Below, in pieces: positions 18,388 to 27,157 of a stretch of DNA of 64,000 nt. How positions within the stretch are numbered: the stretch's first letter is position 1; every line of letters starts with the position of its first letter. A program made the position numbers and the translations under genes. The notes under the pieces were generated by a model. That model made no database searches. It saw nothing but the letters and a program-made list of their open reading frames with translations, and was not told the origin of the DNA. Origin of the DNA: Rhodopirellula sp. SM50 (lineage in GTDB: Bacteria; Planctomycetota; Planctomycetia; Pirellulales; Pirellulaceae); the NCBI RefSeq assembly GCF_002289565.1, contig NZ_NTFY01000061.1, positions 124,001 through 188,000 on the forward strand. The letters run 5' to 3'.

Positions 18388-20268
18388 ATGTCCGACGACC
18401 ATCCCGTCCCCGCAAATGACTCCTCGTACGTCGTTGTCGCTCGCCGTTATCGTCCCCGCAATTTCGAGGAATTGGTGGGCCAGGAGCACGTCGGCCGGGC
18501 GCTGACCAATGCGATTGAAACCGGGCGAGTCGGGCACGCTTACCTGTTCACGGGGGCTCGAGGGGTCGGAAAAACCAGTACCGCGCGGATTTTCGCCAAA
18601 GCGCTCAACAACCCCAGTGGGCCCAGCGCGACGTTTGACAACGAAGACGATGTCGCCCAGGCGATCGATTCGGGCGAAGACATCGACGTCATCGAAATCG
18701 ACGGAGCCAGCAACCGCGGGATCGACGAAATCCGCTCGCTGCGGGCCAACGTCGGCGTCCGCCCCAGCCGCTCGCGGTACAAAATTTACATCATCGACGA
18801 AGTCCACATGCTGACCCAGGCGGCGTTCAACGCGCTGCTGAAAACACTCGAAGAGCCGCCCGAGCATGTGAAGTTTATCTTTTGCACCACCGACCCCGAA
18901 AAGATGCCGATCACGGTCTTGAGTCGGTGTCAACGCTTCGATTTTGCGCCGGTCGAGGTTTCCAAGATCGTCAAACGGCTGCAGGAGATCGTGGCCGCGG
19001 AAAACGCCGAGGCCGATGAGGCGGCCCTCGAGTTGGTCGCACGCCGGGCCGCCGGTTCGATGCGGGACAGCCAATCGTTGCTCGAACAAGTGCTCAGCTT
19101 TAGCGATGGGCATTTGACGGCCGATCAAGTTCACTCGATGCTCGGGACCGCCGATGATGAACGGCTGCACAGGCTAGCCCAAGCGATGTGCCAGCGTGAT
19201 GCCGCCGACGCGCTCGCTCAACTGGATGCGGCAATCGATGCCGGTGTCGACGCCGGGCGGATTGCTGAACAACTGTTGGGGTACTTCCGCGATTTGATGG
19301 CCGTGACCGTTGGCTGTGACGCCACGCTGCAACGCCACACCGCCGCCTCCATGCACGGCGAACTGAAAACATTGGGGGACGCCTGGGGATTGCAAACCGT
19401 GCTGGCCGTCGTCGCATTGATCGACCAGACGCTCGTTCGGATTCGGCACAGCGTCTACGGGCGGGTGCTACTGGAGTCGACCGTGATTCAGATCTGCAAC
19501 TTGCCCGATTTGCAAGCGATCGCGGATTTGGCTGCCGCGGCCGGCAGCGGAAAACCGCTGTCCAGTGTCCGGACTGCACCACAAAAAAAAAAGCTAACGG
19601 CTGATCCGTCTCCACCAGTGGCAGTTGCTGCGGCGGCATCCCCTTCGCCGACAACCGCCGGTCCGCCGGCCCCGGCCGCGACTTCCGCGGCCGCGACTTC
19701 CCCGGCCGCGACTTCCCCGGTCGCTGATTCTCCGGTCGCATCACCAACCCAGCCTGAACCGCCGGCGCCGGACACGCGTTCCCCTGCCTCGGGTTCGCCG
19801 GTCGCGTCGCCGGCACCTTCTGGCCCCGCGGCTGCGTCGGGCTCGCCGCCGTCGCCCAAGATGAGATTGTCGGCGTCCAACGTTCAAGACGTCCTTGCGC
19901 AGGCGCTCCAGGGCGTTCAGCCGATGACCGCGTCGATCGCCTCGATGGCGGAGGCGCAGTTGGAAGGCAACTCCAAAATCAATTTGGTCTTTCCGGCCGA
20001 GTCATCGATGTCGATGAAGCGGATGGATTTGCCTGAGCATCGCGGGCCGGTCTCTCAAGCGCTGGCCGAGATCGTCGGCCATCCGGTCACCCTTCAATTG
20101 GTCGCCGGTGCCGCATCGCCCGGCCGCCCCCAGGCCCCCAAGCCTGCGCCGAAGGCGACAGCCAAAGAACGGATGGAACGGATGCGAGAGATCGAATCCC
20201 ATCCTTGGATCCAAGCCTGCGTGCAAACCTTTCAAGCCGAGATCGTCAAAATCGATCCCAAGCAATGA
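18388..20268 (+). CDS. dnaX: DNA polymerase III subunits tau/gamma
   Basis: A 626-residue clamp-loader ATPase subunit. Walker A is GARGVGKT (residues 56-63), Walker B IIDEVH (135-140), sensor 1 is in IFCTTDPEKM and the SRC motif (arginine finger) in VLSRCQRFDF. Domain III extends to about residue 395. A low-complexity Pro/Ala/Ser linker (about 405-490) and a C-terminal tau-specific domain follow. Two oddities are visible. The zinc module between Walker A and Walker B has no cysteine at all (residues 60-130), where most bacterial DnaX proteins have four. An A10 run at codons 399-402 marks the domain III/linker border and should allow a short gamma form (see separate entry). ATG start. Confidence 0.96.
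   Translation: MSDDHPVPANDSSYVVVARRYRPRNFEELVGQEHVGRALTNAIETGRVGHAYLFTGARGVGKTSTARIFAKALNNPSGPSATFDNEDDVAQAIDSGEDIDVIEIDGASNRGIDEIRSLRANVGVRPSRSRYKIYIIDEVHMLTQAAFNALLKTLEEPPEHVKFIFCTTDPEKMPITVLSRCQRFDFAPVEVSKIVKRLQEIVAAENAEADEAALELVARRAAGSMRDSQSLLEQVLSFSDGHLTADQVHSMLGTADDERLHRLAQAMCQRDAADALAQLDAAIDAGVDAGRIAEQLLGYFRDLMAVTVGCDATLQRHTAASMHGELKTLGDAWGLQTVLAVVALIDQTLVRIRHSVYGRVLLESTVIQICNLPDLQAIADLAAAAGSGKPLSSVRTAPQKKKLTADPSPPVAVAAAASPSPTTAGPPAPAATSAAATSPAATSPVADSPVASPTQPEPPAPDTRSPASGSPVASPAPSGPAAASGSPPSPKMRLSASNVQDVLAQALQGVQPMTASIASMAEAQLEGNSKINLVFPAESSMSMKRMDLPEHRGPVSQALAEIVGHPVTLQLVAGAASPGRPQAPKPAPKATAKERMERMREIESHPWIQACVQTFQAEIVKIDPKQ
19583..19592 (+). promoter_or_regulatory. A10 slippery run, probable gamma-subunit frameshift site in dnaX
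   Basis: Ten consecutive A residues followed by G span codons CAA AAA AAA AAG (399-402). One base slipped back or an extra A in the mRNA gives GCT AAC GGC TGA (stop at 19602-19604, product 405 residues). One A lost gives AGC TAA (stop at 19595-19597, product 402 residues). Both alternative frames thus end immediately, at the point where gamma ends in other bacteria relative to the domains. This matches the known A-run slippage in dnaX of Thermus and the A6G frameshift of E. coli. Confidence 0.8.
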
Positions 20269-20367
20269 TCGAACGCGTCGCGGGTGGCTGACGCCGATTG
20301 TCGTGATGCGCTACCCCGGTAGGGAAAGTGCTTTGCCCACTTTCAATTATCGGGTCGCGTCGTTGGA

Positions 20368-20387
20368 GCGGAAAAGGGGGCAGGTAC
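20368..20387. repeat. Degenerate single arm of the GGGGTCAGGTACC element
   Basis: The bases GCGGAAAAGGGGGCAGGTAC match one arm of the perfect inverted repeat at 12256-12333 with a single T-to-G change. No partner arm is seen nearby. Confidence 0.7.
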
Positions 20388-20425
20388 GAATGGGACGGGC
20401 ATCTGTAACCGGGGATTCAGCAATC

Positions 20426-20501
20426 GTTGGTGTCTAGCCTTTAGGCGATTCTCGATCGCTGCGACGCAGCGACCGTGGGCGGCTAAAGCCTGCACACCAA
20501 C
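20426..20501. repeat. Inverted-repeat element (GTTGGTGT...ACACCAAC)
   Basis: Imperfect arms at 20426-20447 (GTTGGTGTCTAGCCTTTAGG) and 20480-20501 (GGCTAAAGCCTGCACACCAA) enclose a GC-rich spacer that itself contains the hairpin GATCGCTGCGACGCAGCGACC. It has the form of a REP or small non-autonomous mobile element. Only one copy is in the window. Confidence 0.65.
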
Positions 20502-20865
20502 ACTCTTGCCCGTTGTGTTGAACGCCCGTCTTACGTTTTCCTTGACGTCATTCGTTCAATCGACGTCCCCTGCGAATGATTCTCCGACACTGCGCCGGCA
20601 ACCACATTGCAACGACGTGTGTGGATTGTTGATGCAGTTGGTGAGGAATACGTGAACCGATGTTCGTCCGCAAACTTCGTCCTGGTGTCGCAAAGAAATT
20701 CGGAAAATAAATGTTCGGTGAATCGCAGCGACAATCGGTTTGCGTCGGTTCGGCGAGGTCCCCTTCGTGTTGCGTAAGGGGGAACTGGATAACATCCCCA
20801 CAATTCTCCCGAAGCAGACTGGGGGGGGCGATGGGCCAACTTGATCTTGTCCCTGTCCCGATTGC

Positions 20866-20892
20866 TTGACACTTTTTGAATCGATGTAGAAT
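20866..20892 (+). promoter_or_regulatory. Candidate sigma-70 promoter
   Basis: TTGACA (20866-20871) and TAGAAT (20887-20892) are separated by 15 bases, slightly short of the ideal 17. It is the best -35/-10 pair seen upstream of the exopolysaccharide locus but lies about 800 bp before the first gene, which would imply a long untranslated leader. Confidence 0.3.
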
Positions 20893-21510
20893 CGGGACGT
20901 CGAACGGCGGCGACACAATCGAAACAGAACAGACCTTCGCTGGAGCGAAAACTTGATTTGCCAACGATCCGATGACGACCGCGTAAACGTGTTCTCATTG
21001 AAGCCGATTATGGAGATGACGCAGCGATGGACTGATCGCTGCCGTGGATTGCAACGGCTCATCAATCGCACGATTGACATCGCGGTGTGCCCGCTGACAA
21101 AACGAACCGATGCGGTGATGTTTGTTTCTTTCGGCCAGTTATGTCCTAGGCAGAGAATCTCTTCCTGGCCAATAGACCAGTTGCTTCTTAAACGCTGTAC
21201 CGCTGTTGTCGGGGCCGGCATGGTGCTTGCCGATCAAGGTCCTGGGGCGTCGCCGCCAGGTTCTTATTGCTGATCCGTTTAGCGGCATAAGGTTGCCCAT
21301 CCGATTTAAATCTTTTCATCGATTGAGCCGTCGATTGGCTCGCAGGTCGCTGAAGTTACGCACCGTTGGTGCCCCAAACTATTGAAGCGTGATCTCGTGA
21401 CGCCGCGCCGTACCGCGATCCAATGCTTGATACGCCAGATGTTGTCTAGTGAACAATTGCTATGTGAATGGGGTGAGTGTCACCCAAGCGGACGAAGTCC
21501 AGGTTTAGGA

Positions 21511-21598
21511 AGTGGGGTAAGCATCTTGCTTGCCTTTCCGAGCGAAGCTCGCCTGCCTATCGATCAATGCAGAACGCAAGCTGGAAGCTTACGCCACT
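21511..21598. repeat. Head-to-head pair of the 26-bp dispersed element
   Basis: The right copy (21573-21598) is identical to 12340-12365. The left copy (21511-21536, AGTGGGGTAAGCATCTTGCT...) is a diverged inverted copy 36 bases away, so the pair can form a hairpin. Confidence 0.75.
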
Positions 21599-21692
21599 TC
21601 GGCAAGTTACTGATGAACACGCGTCGGAACCTCTGGCTCGTGTTTAGCCGGCTTCTCGCTTCAAGCATGTCCCCTCCCTCCCCGCTGAAACC

Positions 21693-24116
21693 ATGAAACG
21701 TTACCAAGACGAAACGCTAGAGGCCGACGACGCCGCGGAGTTGAGTATTGATCTGCTCGGCATCGTTCGCCGGCGTTTTCATCTCATCATGCTGGGTGTG
21801 CTGGTCAGTGTGACAGGTGCCACGGTTTACTTCGTGCAGCAAAAGCCCGTCTACGAGTCGAAGCTGGCCGTCCTGGTCGGCCAGTTGTCCAGCGAGATGG
21901 CGAGCACGGGCGTGCGTGGCACGTCCGATGGTGCCGTGACGATGCAGGACGAGATTCTGTCCACGCATATTGAGTTGTTCGGGAGCCCCAAAGTGCTCCA
22001 GCAAGCGATCGACCGGGCGAAATTGAACCGCAGTGTCGGGCAGCTTCGCGGTGGTTTGTCCATCAGCAAGGGAGGCCAGGGGGCGGGCGCGAGTGCCAGT
22101 ATTTTGAGGGCGACGTATCGAGACAGTGATCCAGAAACCGCAGCCAAGGTACTGCAGGCCATTTTTGATTCCTATCAACTTTACATCGATGGTCAGTCGC
22201 GCGATGTGGGAGCCGAAGCGGTCGAATTGATCGCCAAGGCTCAAGTCCAAAACGAAATTGCACTTCAGAAAGCAGATCAGGAGTACCGCGACTTTGTGGC
22301 ATCCGTGCCCGCATTGTTGAATGTCAGCGGTAGCGGCGTGGGAAGCCTGGAGGACATTCACCGGACCCGGCTGAAGAGTATCGAAGTCGAGCTTGCCACC
22401 GTGCGGGCCGCCCTCGCATCGGCCCGCTCGCGACGGCTTGTGATCGCCGATGCGGTCAAGGGCAAGCGGGCAGATGAATTGACCGACGCCGGGGTAATGG
22501 CTCTTCTAACCGAAGAGGACATTGCTCGGCTGGAGACGCTGGTCAGTATCGCCAAGGAAAGGAAGGGGGGCGATAGTGGTATGGACATCGCTCGGATTGT
22601 GGCGAACACGTCCAGCACATCGAAAGTCAATCGATTGATGGAACTGCTCAGTCAGCGGCAGGTCATGCGTGCCAGCTATGGTGCCGGGCATCCCAGTGTG
22701 GTTGCTCTCGACACGGAAATCGCAAGCATCGAAAAATTCACTCCGCAGGAAGGCGATGAATCGTCTGAGAAGAAGGAAAGCGAGTTCGATGTCCCGCCTG
22801 CCGAAATTCTGGCCACCTACTACACCGTGCTCAAAAGTGACATCAGCGAGTTCGCCAAGCGTGAATCCGAATTGCTCGCGCTCTCGGAACAGGAGTCCAA
22901 ACTGGCCAAGGAAGTTGAACTGAGTTTTCTCAAGGGGACGGCGTTCAAGGCCAACCTCGATCGGGCACAGGCTCGTTATGACGAAGTGTTCAAGCGTCTG
23001 CAAGAATTGAATCTGACCAACGACTATTCTGGTTTTTCCACGGACTTGTTGGTGATGCCGGCGCCGGCCAATTTTCCCGTATGGCCGTCAAAGTCAAAGA
23101 TCGCCATCATGGGTGTGATGGGCGGAATCATGTTGGGGTTGGGGTTGGCGATGTTGGCCGAGCTGGCTGACCGCACGTTCCGAAATCCAGGGGAGGTCGA
23201 AAGCGTGGTCGGAGCACCGATCTTGGCGCACATGCCGATGCTTCGCGAGTCACGGCTTCAGAAACAAGCGATCAAGGATTCCGAGATTTCGCCGATGGTG
23301 GCTGCGTTCCACGTGCCCCGGGCGACCGATGCGGAAACCTTTCGCTTCGTGCGAACGTCGCTTCTGTTCTTGGCAAAGAAACAATCGAAGCAAGTGTTCT
23401 TGGTGACTAGCCCTAGCCCCTCGGACGGTAAGTCGACGACGATCGCCAACCTGGCTGTTTCGATGGCCCAGGCCGGCAAGCGGGTGTTGTTGGTCGACGC
23501 GGACTTACGGCGACCGATGGTCGCGAAAACCTTCGGCATTGAACGGTCACCCGGCCTTTCTGATTACTTGAATCACGTCGTCTGCTTTTCGGAAAGCCTT
23601 CACGAATGCGAACAAATCAATCTGACGTTGTGTCCAGCCGGTTCGCGGACCTCGGCTCCTTCGGAGCTGCTGGAGTCGGAGTCTATCGCGGAATTCATCG
23701 CGAACGCCCGGCAGTCCTTTGACATGGTTTTCATTGATTCTCCACCCCTGTTAGCGGTCACTGATCCGGCAATCATCGCTCTGCACGTCGATGGCTGCCT
23801 GCTGACGGTGCGGATCGAGAAGAACAACCGAACGCTCGTCGAGCGTGCCGCCGAGATCCTCCGGGATCAACGTGTGCCGATCGATGGTGTGATCGTCAAC
23901 GGTCGTGACTCGCGCCGTCGTAGCTACGGGTACAGCAGTTACAACTATTACGGAAAAGGCGAGTACGGATACGTCGACAGTTACCGACAGTATTACGAAT
24001 CCGAAGAAGAGGATTCTTCGCCGACTAGCAAGCGTTCACAAAAACGAATCAATGGTGAAGCTGCCAAGCTGAACGGGCGCAGTGCCCGCGATCGTTTGAT
24101 CTCGGGCAAACGTTGA
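21693..24116 (+). CDS. Wzc-like polysaccharide co-polymerase with BY-kinase domain
   Basis: An 807-residue inner-membrane protein. A Wzz domain begins after a short cytosolic part, with TM1 (HLIMLGVLVSVTGATVYFV, about residues 30-48), a long periplasmic coiled coil (about 50-460), and TM2 (IAIMGVMGGIMLGLGLAML, about 470-490). The cytoplasmic bacterial tyrosine-kinase domain has Walker A SPSPSDGKSTT (about 572), Walker A' LLVDADLRRP (about 599) and Walker B MVFIDSPP (about 677). The C-terminus is a tyrosine cluster (SYGYSSYNYYGKGEYGY) for autophosphorylation. This family sets chain length and gates export together with a Wza-type channel. It opens the exopolysaccharide locus. No Wzb-type phosphatase is seen nearby. 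The Wza-like partner is at 2112-3347. Confidence 0.93.
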   Translation: MKRYQDETLEADDAAELSIDLLGIVRRRFHLIMLGVLVSVTGATVYFVQQKPVYESKLAVLVGQLSSEMASTGVRGTSDGAVTMQDEILSTHIELFGSPKVLQQAIDRAKLNRSVGQLRGGLSISKGGQGAGASASILRATYRDSDPETAAKVLQAIFDSYQLYIDGQSRDVGAEAVELIAKAQVQNEIALQKADQEYRDFVASVPALLNVSGSGVGSLEDIHRTRLKSIEVELATVRAALASARSRRLVIADAVKGKRADELTDAGVMALLTEEDIARLETLVSIAKERKGGDSGMDIARIVANTSSTSKVNRLMELLSQRQVMRASYGAGHPSVVALDTEIASIEKFTPQEGDESSEKKESEFDVPPAEILATYYTVLKSDISEFAKRESELLALSEQESKLAKEVELSFLKGTAFKANLDRAQARYDEVFKRLQELNLTNDYSGFSTDLLVMPAPANFPVWPSKSKIAIMGVMGGIMLGLGLAMLAELADRTFRNPGEVESVVGAPILAHMPMLRESRLQKQAIKDSEISPMVAAFHVPRATDAETFRFVRTSLLFLAKKQSKQVFLVTSPSPSDGKSTTIANLAVSMAQAGKRVLLVDADLRRPMVAKTFGIERSPGLSDYLNHVVCFSESLHECEQINLTLCPAGSRTSAPSELLESESIAEFIANARQSFDMVFIDSPPLLAVTDPAIIALHVDGCLLTVRIEKNNRTLVERAAEILRDQRVPIDGVIVNGRDSRRRSYGYSSYNYYGKGEYGYVDSYRQYYESEEEDSSPTSKRSQKRINGEAAKLNGRSARDRLISGKR

Positions 24117-24176
24117 TCGTTTGTCTTCTTTTCTCTACTCAATGATGATTCTCATTTAACTGGGTCACGGAAGGGC

Positions 24177-25859
24177 ATGAATGCGATGAGTACGACAGTA
24201 AACGAATTGGCAGATGCCAGACCAATGGCAGCGAGCGCGGCGACGACGCACTCAACCGATTCGGGCAGCCGTATCGATGCCGCGTCGCTACAGAAGCTCG
24301 GCACGTCGACGGCGCTGACCTTGGGTAGAACACAGGCGTGGTATGATCTCCGATCGACCTTGCCCCTGTTGGTCTTCGACGTCCTTGCCAGCAGCGTTGC
24401 TGTGACGGCCGCGACGTTGGTTCACCGCTGGAACGGCGGAACGCCGCATCCGACGTTTTGCATCGGTGTGGTCCTGCTTGTCATCTTGATGCATCGAATT
24501 CACGGGCTGTACCCCGCTTGCGGCGCGAGTTATTCGCAAGAATTCCGCGGGATCATGCAGACCAACATTGTTGTGACAGTAGGAGCCGCGTTTGGGCTGC
24601 TGATGAGTTCCAGCGTGGGCGCATTTCCTTGGTTCTGTTGGTCAACGTTGTCGATCACATTGTTCTTTTGCCTGACCGCGGTGCGTCCGGTGGCCAGGCT
24701 CTTCCTCAGCCGATTCGACTGGTGGACCCAGCCGGTCGTGATCGTTGGCAATGGTGCTGCGAGTAGGCAGTTGTTTGACCGACTGGACCGATCGCGGCAT
24801 GAAGGGTTGCGACCGGCGGGAATCGTTTTTGACCCGACGCGACATTGGGACGGTTCCCCAGCGTCGAATGCACCTGAGCAGAAAACGGTGGAGTCCCAAG
24901 TACGCGAACAGGCCGACGGTCAGGTCTTTCGAATCGACTCGCCACAAGAAATGCGACGCCCGATCGGCAACGGCGCACCGGTGCGTCGCTCGGAGAGTTG
25001 TTGGTTGGGGCCGACGACGGAATTGGAATCGATCCTTCGTGGAACCGGCGCCTGCCGACTCGCCTTGGCCGAGCAGGACGCCGGCCAATGGCAGGACTAT
25101 CATGCCTTTCACGGGATCCCGCACGTGATGTTGCCGATGGACTTTTCCTACCATCCGACCGAATCGGTACGGTTGGCAGAGAAGGGATCGGGCATCGAAC
25201 TGCACTGTTACACGGCACTGACCAGTCCCCATGCCCAGTTGGCCAAACGGGTGATCGACCTAGGTCTGGTGTTGCTGACCGTTCCGTTCTGGCTGCCACT
25301 GATGATCGCGATCGGGATCGCCATCAAGATCTTTGATCCGGGCCCCGTGTTTTACTATCAGGATCGTGTCGGCAGGTATCGGAACCCCTTCCGGGCGATC
25401 AAGTTTCGCAGCATGGTCTGTGACGCCGATCGCCGGTTGAGTGAGTATCTGCAGAAAAACCCGCAGATGATGAAGGAGTGGAAGCGAACCCACAAGCTGC
25501 AGAAGGACCCACGCGTCACGAAGATCGGCGACTTCTTACGGAAGACCAGTTTGGACGAGTTGCCGCAACTGTTCAACGTGCTGGTCGGGGAGATGAGTCT
25601 GGTCGGGCCGCGTCCGATCATCGACAGCGGCGACTACGACCGCGAATACATCCAAGAGTATCCAGAAGTCTTTGAGCTCTATCAAATGGTGCGTCCCGGA
25701 ATCACCGGCCTGTGGCAAGTCTCCGGACGGAATTCGACCAGCTACACGCAGCGAGTTTTCATGGACCGCTTCTACCTTCACAACTGGTCGATCAGCCTGG
25801 ACATCTTCATCCTCTGGCGGACCGTCAAGACCGCTCTGCTCCGCGAAGGAGCGTGTTAA
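24177..25859 (+). CDS. Undecaprenyl-phosphate sugar phosphotransferase (WbaP/WcaJ type)
   Basis: A 560-residue polyprenyl glycosylphosphotransferase that starts repeat-unit synthesis by moving a hexose-1-phosphate to undecaprenyl phosphate. Several N-terminal helices (about residues 60-190) precede a nucleotide-binding-like domain (VVIVGNGAASRQLFDRL). The catalytic bacterial sugar transferase domain fills residues about 353-560: KRVIDLGLVLLTVPFWLPLM, FRAIKFRSM, LRKTSLDELPQLFNVLVGEM, LVGPRP and RPGITGLWQVSGRN. The large polytopic N-terminal part fits WbaP or WcaJ; which sugar (Glc or Gal) is used is not visible. GGAAGGG six bases before the ATG supports the start. It lies 60 bp after the Wzc-like gene. 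Confidence 0.93.
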   Translation: MNAMSTTVNELADARPMAASAATTHSTDSGSRIDAASLQKLGTSTALTLGRTQAWYDLRSTLPLLVFDVLASSVAVTAATLVHRWNGGTPHPTFCIGVVLLVILMHRIHGLYPACGASYSQEFRGIMQTNIVVTVGAAFGLLMSSSVGAFPWFCWSTLSITLFFCLTAVRPVARLFLSRFDWWTQPVVIVGNGAASRQLFDRLDRSRHEGLRPAGIVFDPTRHWDGSPASNAPEQKTVESQVREQADGQVFRIDSPQEMRRPIGNGAPVRRSESCWLGPTTELESILRGTGACRLALAEQDAGQWQDYHAFHGIPHVMLPMDFSYHPTESVRLAEKGSGIELHCYTALTSPHAQLAKRVIDLGLVLLTVPFWLPLMIAIGIAIKIFDPGPVFYYQDRVGRYRNPFRAIKFRSMVCDADRRLSEYLQKNPQMMKEWKRTHKLQKDPRVTKIGDFLRKTSLDELPQLFNVLVGEMSLVGPRPIIDSGDYDREYIQEYPEVFELYQMVRPGITGLWQVSGRNSTSYTQRVFMDRFYLHNWSISLDIFILWRTVKTALLREGAC

Positions 25860-25902
25860 TAGTCGGATAGGCTTCCAGCCTGTCAAATCCAGCTCGACAC
25901 TT

Positions 25903-25926
25903 CTGCCAACTGCTAACTGCCAACTC
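25903..25926. repeat. 7-bp tandem repeat (TGCYAAC)
   Basis: Three heptamers, TGCCAAC TGCTAAC TGCCAAC, lie between the sugar-phosphate transferase stop and the gmd start. They resemble the heptamer tract at 60903-60951. Here the tract is 44 bp after the stop rather than at it. Confidence 0.7.
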
Positions 25927-25930
25927 TACT

Positions 25931-27049
25931 ATGAAAAAAGCACTCATCACCGGAATCACCGGTCAAGACGGATCCTACCTGGCGGAGTTCTTGCTGGAGA
26001 AAGGCTACGAGGTCCACGGCATCAAACGCCGGGCGTCTTCGTTCAACACGGACCGGATCGATCACATCTATCAATCGCCGCACGAAGAGCAGCCGCAATT
26101 CAAGTTGCACTACGGCGACCTGACCGACACGTCCAACCTCACGCGGATCATCAACGCGGTGCAGCCTGACGAGGTCTACAACTTGGGTGCCCAGTCGCAC
26201 GTCGCGGTTTCGTTCGAGTCGCCTGAATACACGGCCGATGTGGATGCGATCGGAACGCTCCGGCTGCTCGAAGCGATTCGCTTCCTTGGCCTGGAAAAGA
26301 AAACCCGTTTCTACCAAGCCTCCACCTCAGAACTGTTCGGCCTGGTGCAAGAGATCCCGCAGAAAGAAACCACGCCGTTTTATCCTCGTTCGCCCTATGC
26401 GGCGGCGAAGATGTACGCCTACTGGATCACGGTCAACTACCGCGAGTCGTACGGGATGTATGCCTGCAACGGGATCCTGTTCAATCACGAATCACCGCGG
26501 CGTGGCGAGACCTTTGTCACCCGCAAGATCACACGCGGGATCTCCAACATCGCACAGGGCCTGGAAGAATGCCTGTACCTGGGCAACATGGATGCCCTGC
26601 GAGATTGGGGTCACGCCAAGGACTATGTACGGATGCAGTGGATGATGCTGCAGCAAGAAGAAGCCGACGACTTCGTGATCGCAACGGGGCAACAGATCAG
26701 CGTTCGAGAGTTCGTCACGATGTCGGCCAACGAGGCCGGACTGGAAATCGAGTTTTCCGGTGAAGGCGTCAACGAGATCGCAACGGTCACGCAGGTCACC
26801 GACAGCGAAAAATCGCCCTATGTGAACCCCGGCGACGTGATCGTGCGAGTCGACCCCCGCTACTTCCGCCCGGCGGAAGTCGAAACCCTACTCGGCGACC
26901 CCACCAAAGCCAAACAAAAGCTCGGCTGGGAATGCGAAATCACCGTCGAGCAGATGTGCGCCGAAATGGTCGCAAGCGACCTCGAAAATGCCCGCAAGCA
27001 CGCCCTGCTCAAACTCCACGGCCACACCGTCAGCGTGGCGGTGGAATAA
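25931..27049 (+). CDS. gmd: GDP-mannose 4,6-dehydratase
   Basis: A 372-residue short-chain dehydrogenase/reductase that converts GDP-D-mannose to GDP-4-keto-6-deoxy-D-mannose, the entry to GDP-fucose, GDP-rhamnose and related sugars. It shows the NADP-binding [15 protein letters not shown] motif (residues 7-21), the family signature [20 protein letters not shown], the catalytic YAAAK (155-159), and [18 protein letters not shown], all closely matching Gmd. The C-terminus [20 protein letters not shown] is also diagnostic. No GDP-fucose synthase (fcl) or rmd-type reductase follows, so the next step must be encoded elsewhere or the keto sugar is used differently. Confidence 0.96.
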   Translation: MKKALITGITGQDGSYLAEFLLEKGYEVHGIKRRASSFNTDRIDHIYQSPHEEQPQFKLHYGDLTDTSNLTRIINAVQPDEVYNLGAQSHVAVSFESPEYTADVDAIGTLRLLEAIRFLGLEKKTRFYQASTSELFGLVQEIPQKETTPFYPRSPYAAAKMYAYWITVNYRESYGMYACNGILFNHESPRRGETFVTRKITRGISNIAQGLEECLYLGNMDALRDWGHAKDYVRMQWMMLQQEEADDFVIATGQQISVREFVTMSANEAGLEIEFSGEGVNEIATVTQVTDSEKSPYVNPGDVIVRVDPRYFRPAEVETLLGDPTKAKQKLGWECEITVEQMCAEMVASDLENARKHALLKLHGHTVSVAVE

Positions 27050-27157
27050 CGTCCTCATCGGGCAGTGGCGTGCGATAGGCATGGAGTTTGTCGTCTCCTG
27101 AATCAACGTCACGGGAAGCGGTTCTAACAGATGAACGCATCAGCATGATCCTTTCTG

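Larger units (their letters stand above)
20269..21692. other. 1.4-kb repeat-rich region without a convincing gene; leader of the polysaccharide locus
   Basis: No open frame here has family similarity or sustained coding character; the longest frames on either strand have shuffled composition and cross repeats. It holds a degenerate GGGGTCAGGTACC arm (20368-20387), an inverted-repeat element (20426-20501), a promoter-like pair (20866-20892) and a head-to-head pair of the 26-bp element (21511-21598). Because it lies directly upstream of the large exopolysaccharide locus it may act as a long regulatory leader; that is inference. Confidence 0.6.

Noticed and set aside
18078-18400. Open frames reading through the 16-bp array (NGLVKKWTGQKMDWSKN-type peptides)
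   Set aside because: The peptides are direct translations of the tandem repeat and lie partly antisense to dnaX; no start signal or independent coding evidence.
20531-21273. Several 70-220-codon frames on both strands in the leader region
   Set aside because: Mutually overlapping, no ribosome-binding sites and no family features.
21382-21696. A 104-codon frame just before the wzc-like gene
   Set aside because: It crosses the dispersed 26-bp repeats, and its residues from about 45 to 75 are repeat translation; composition is not protein-like.
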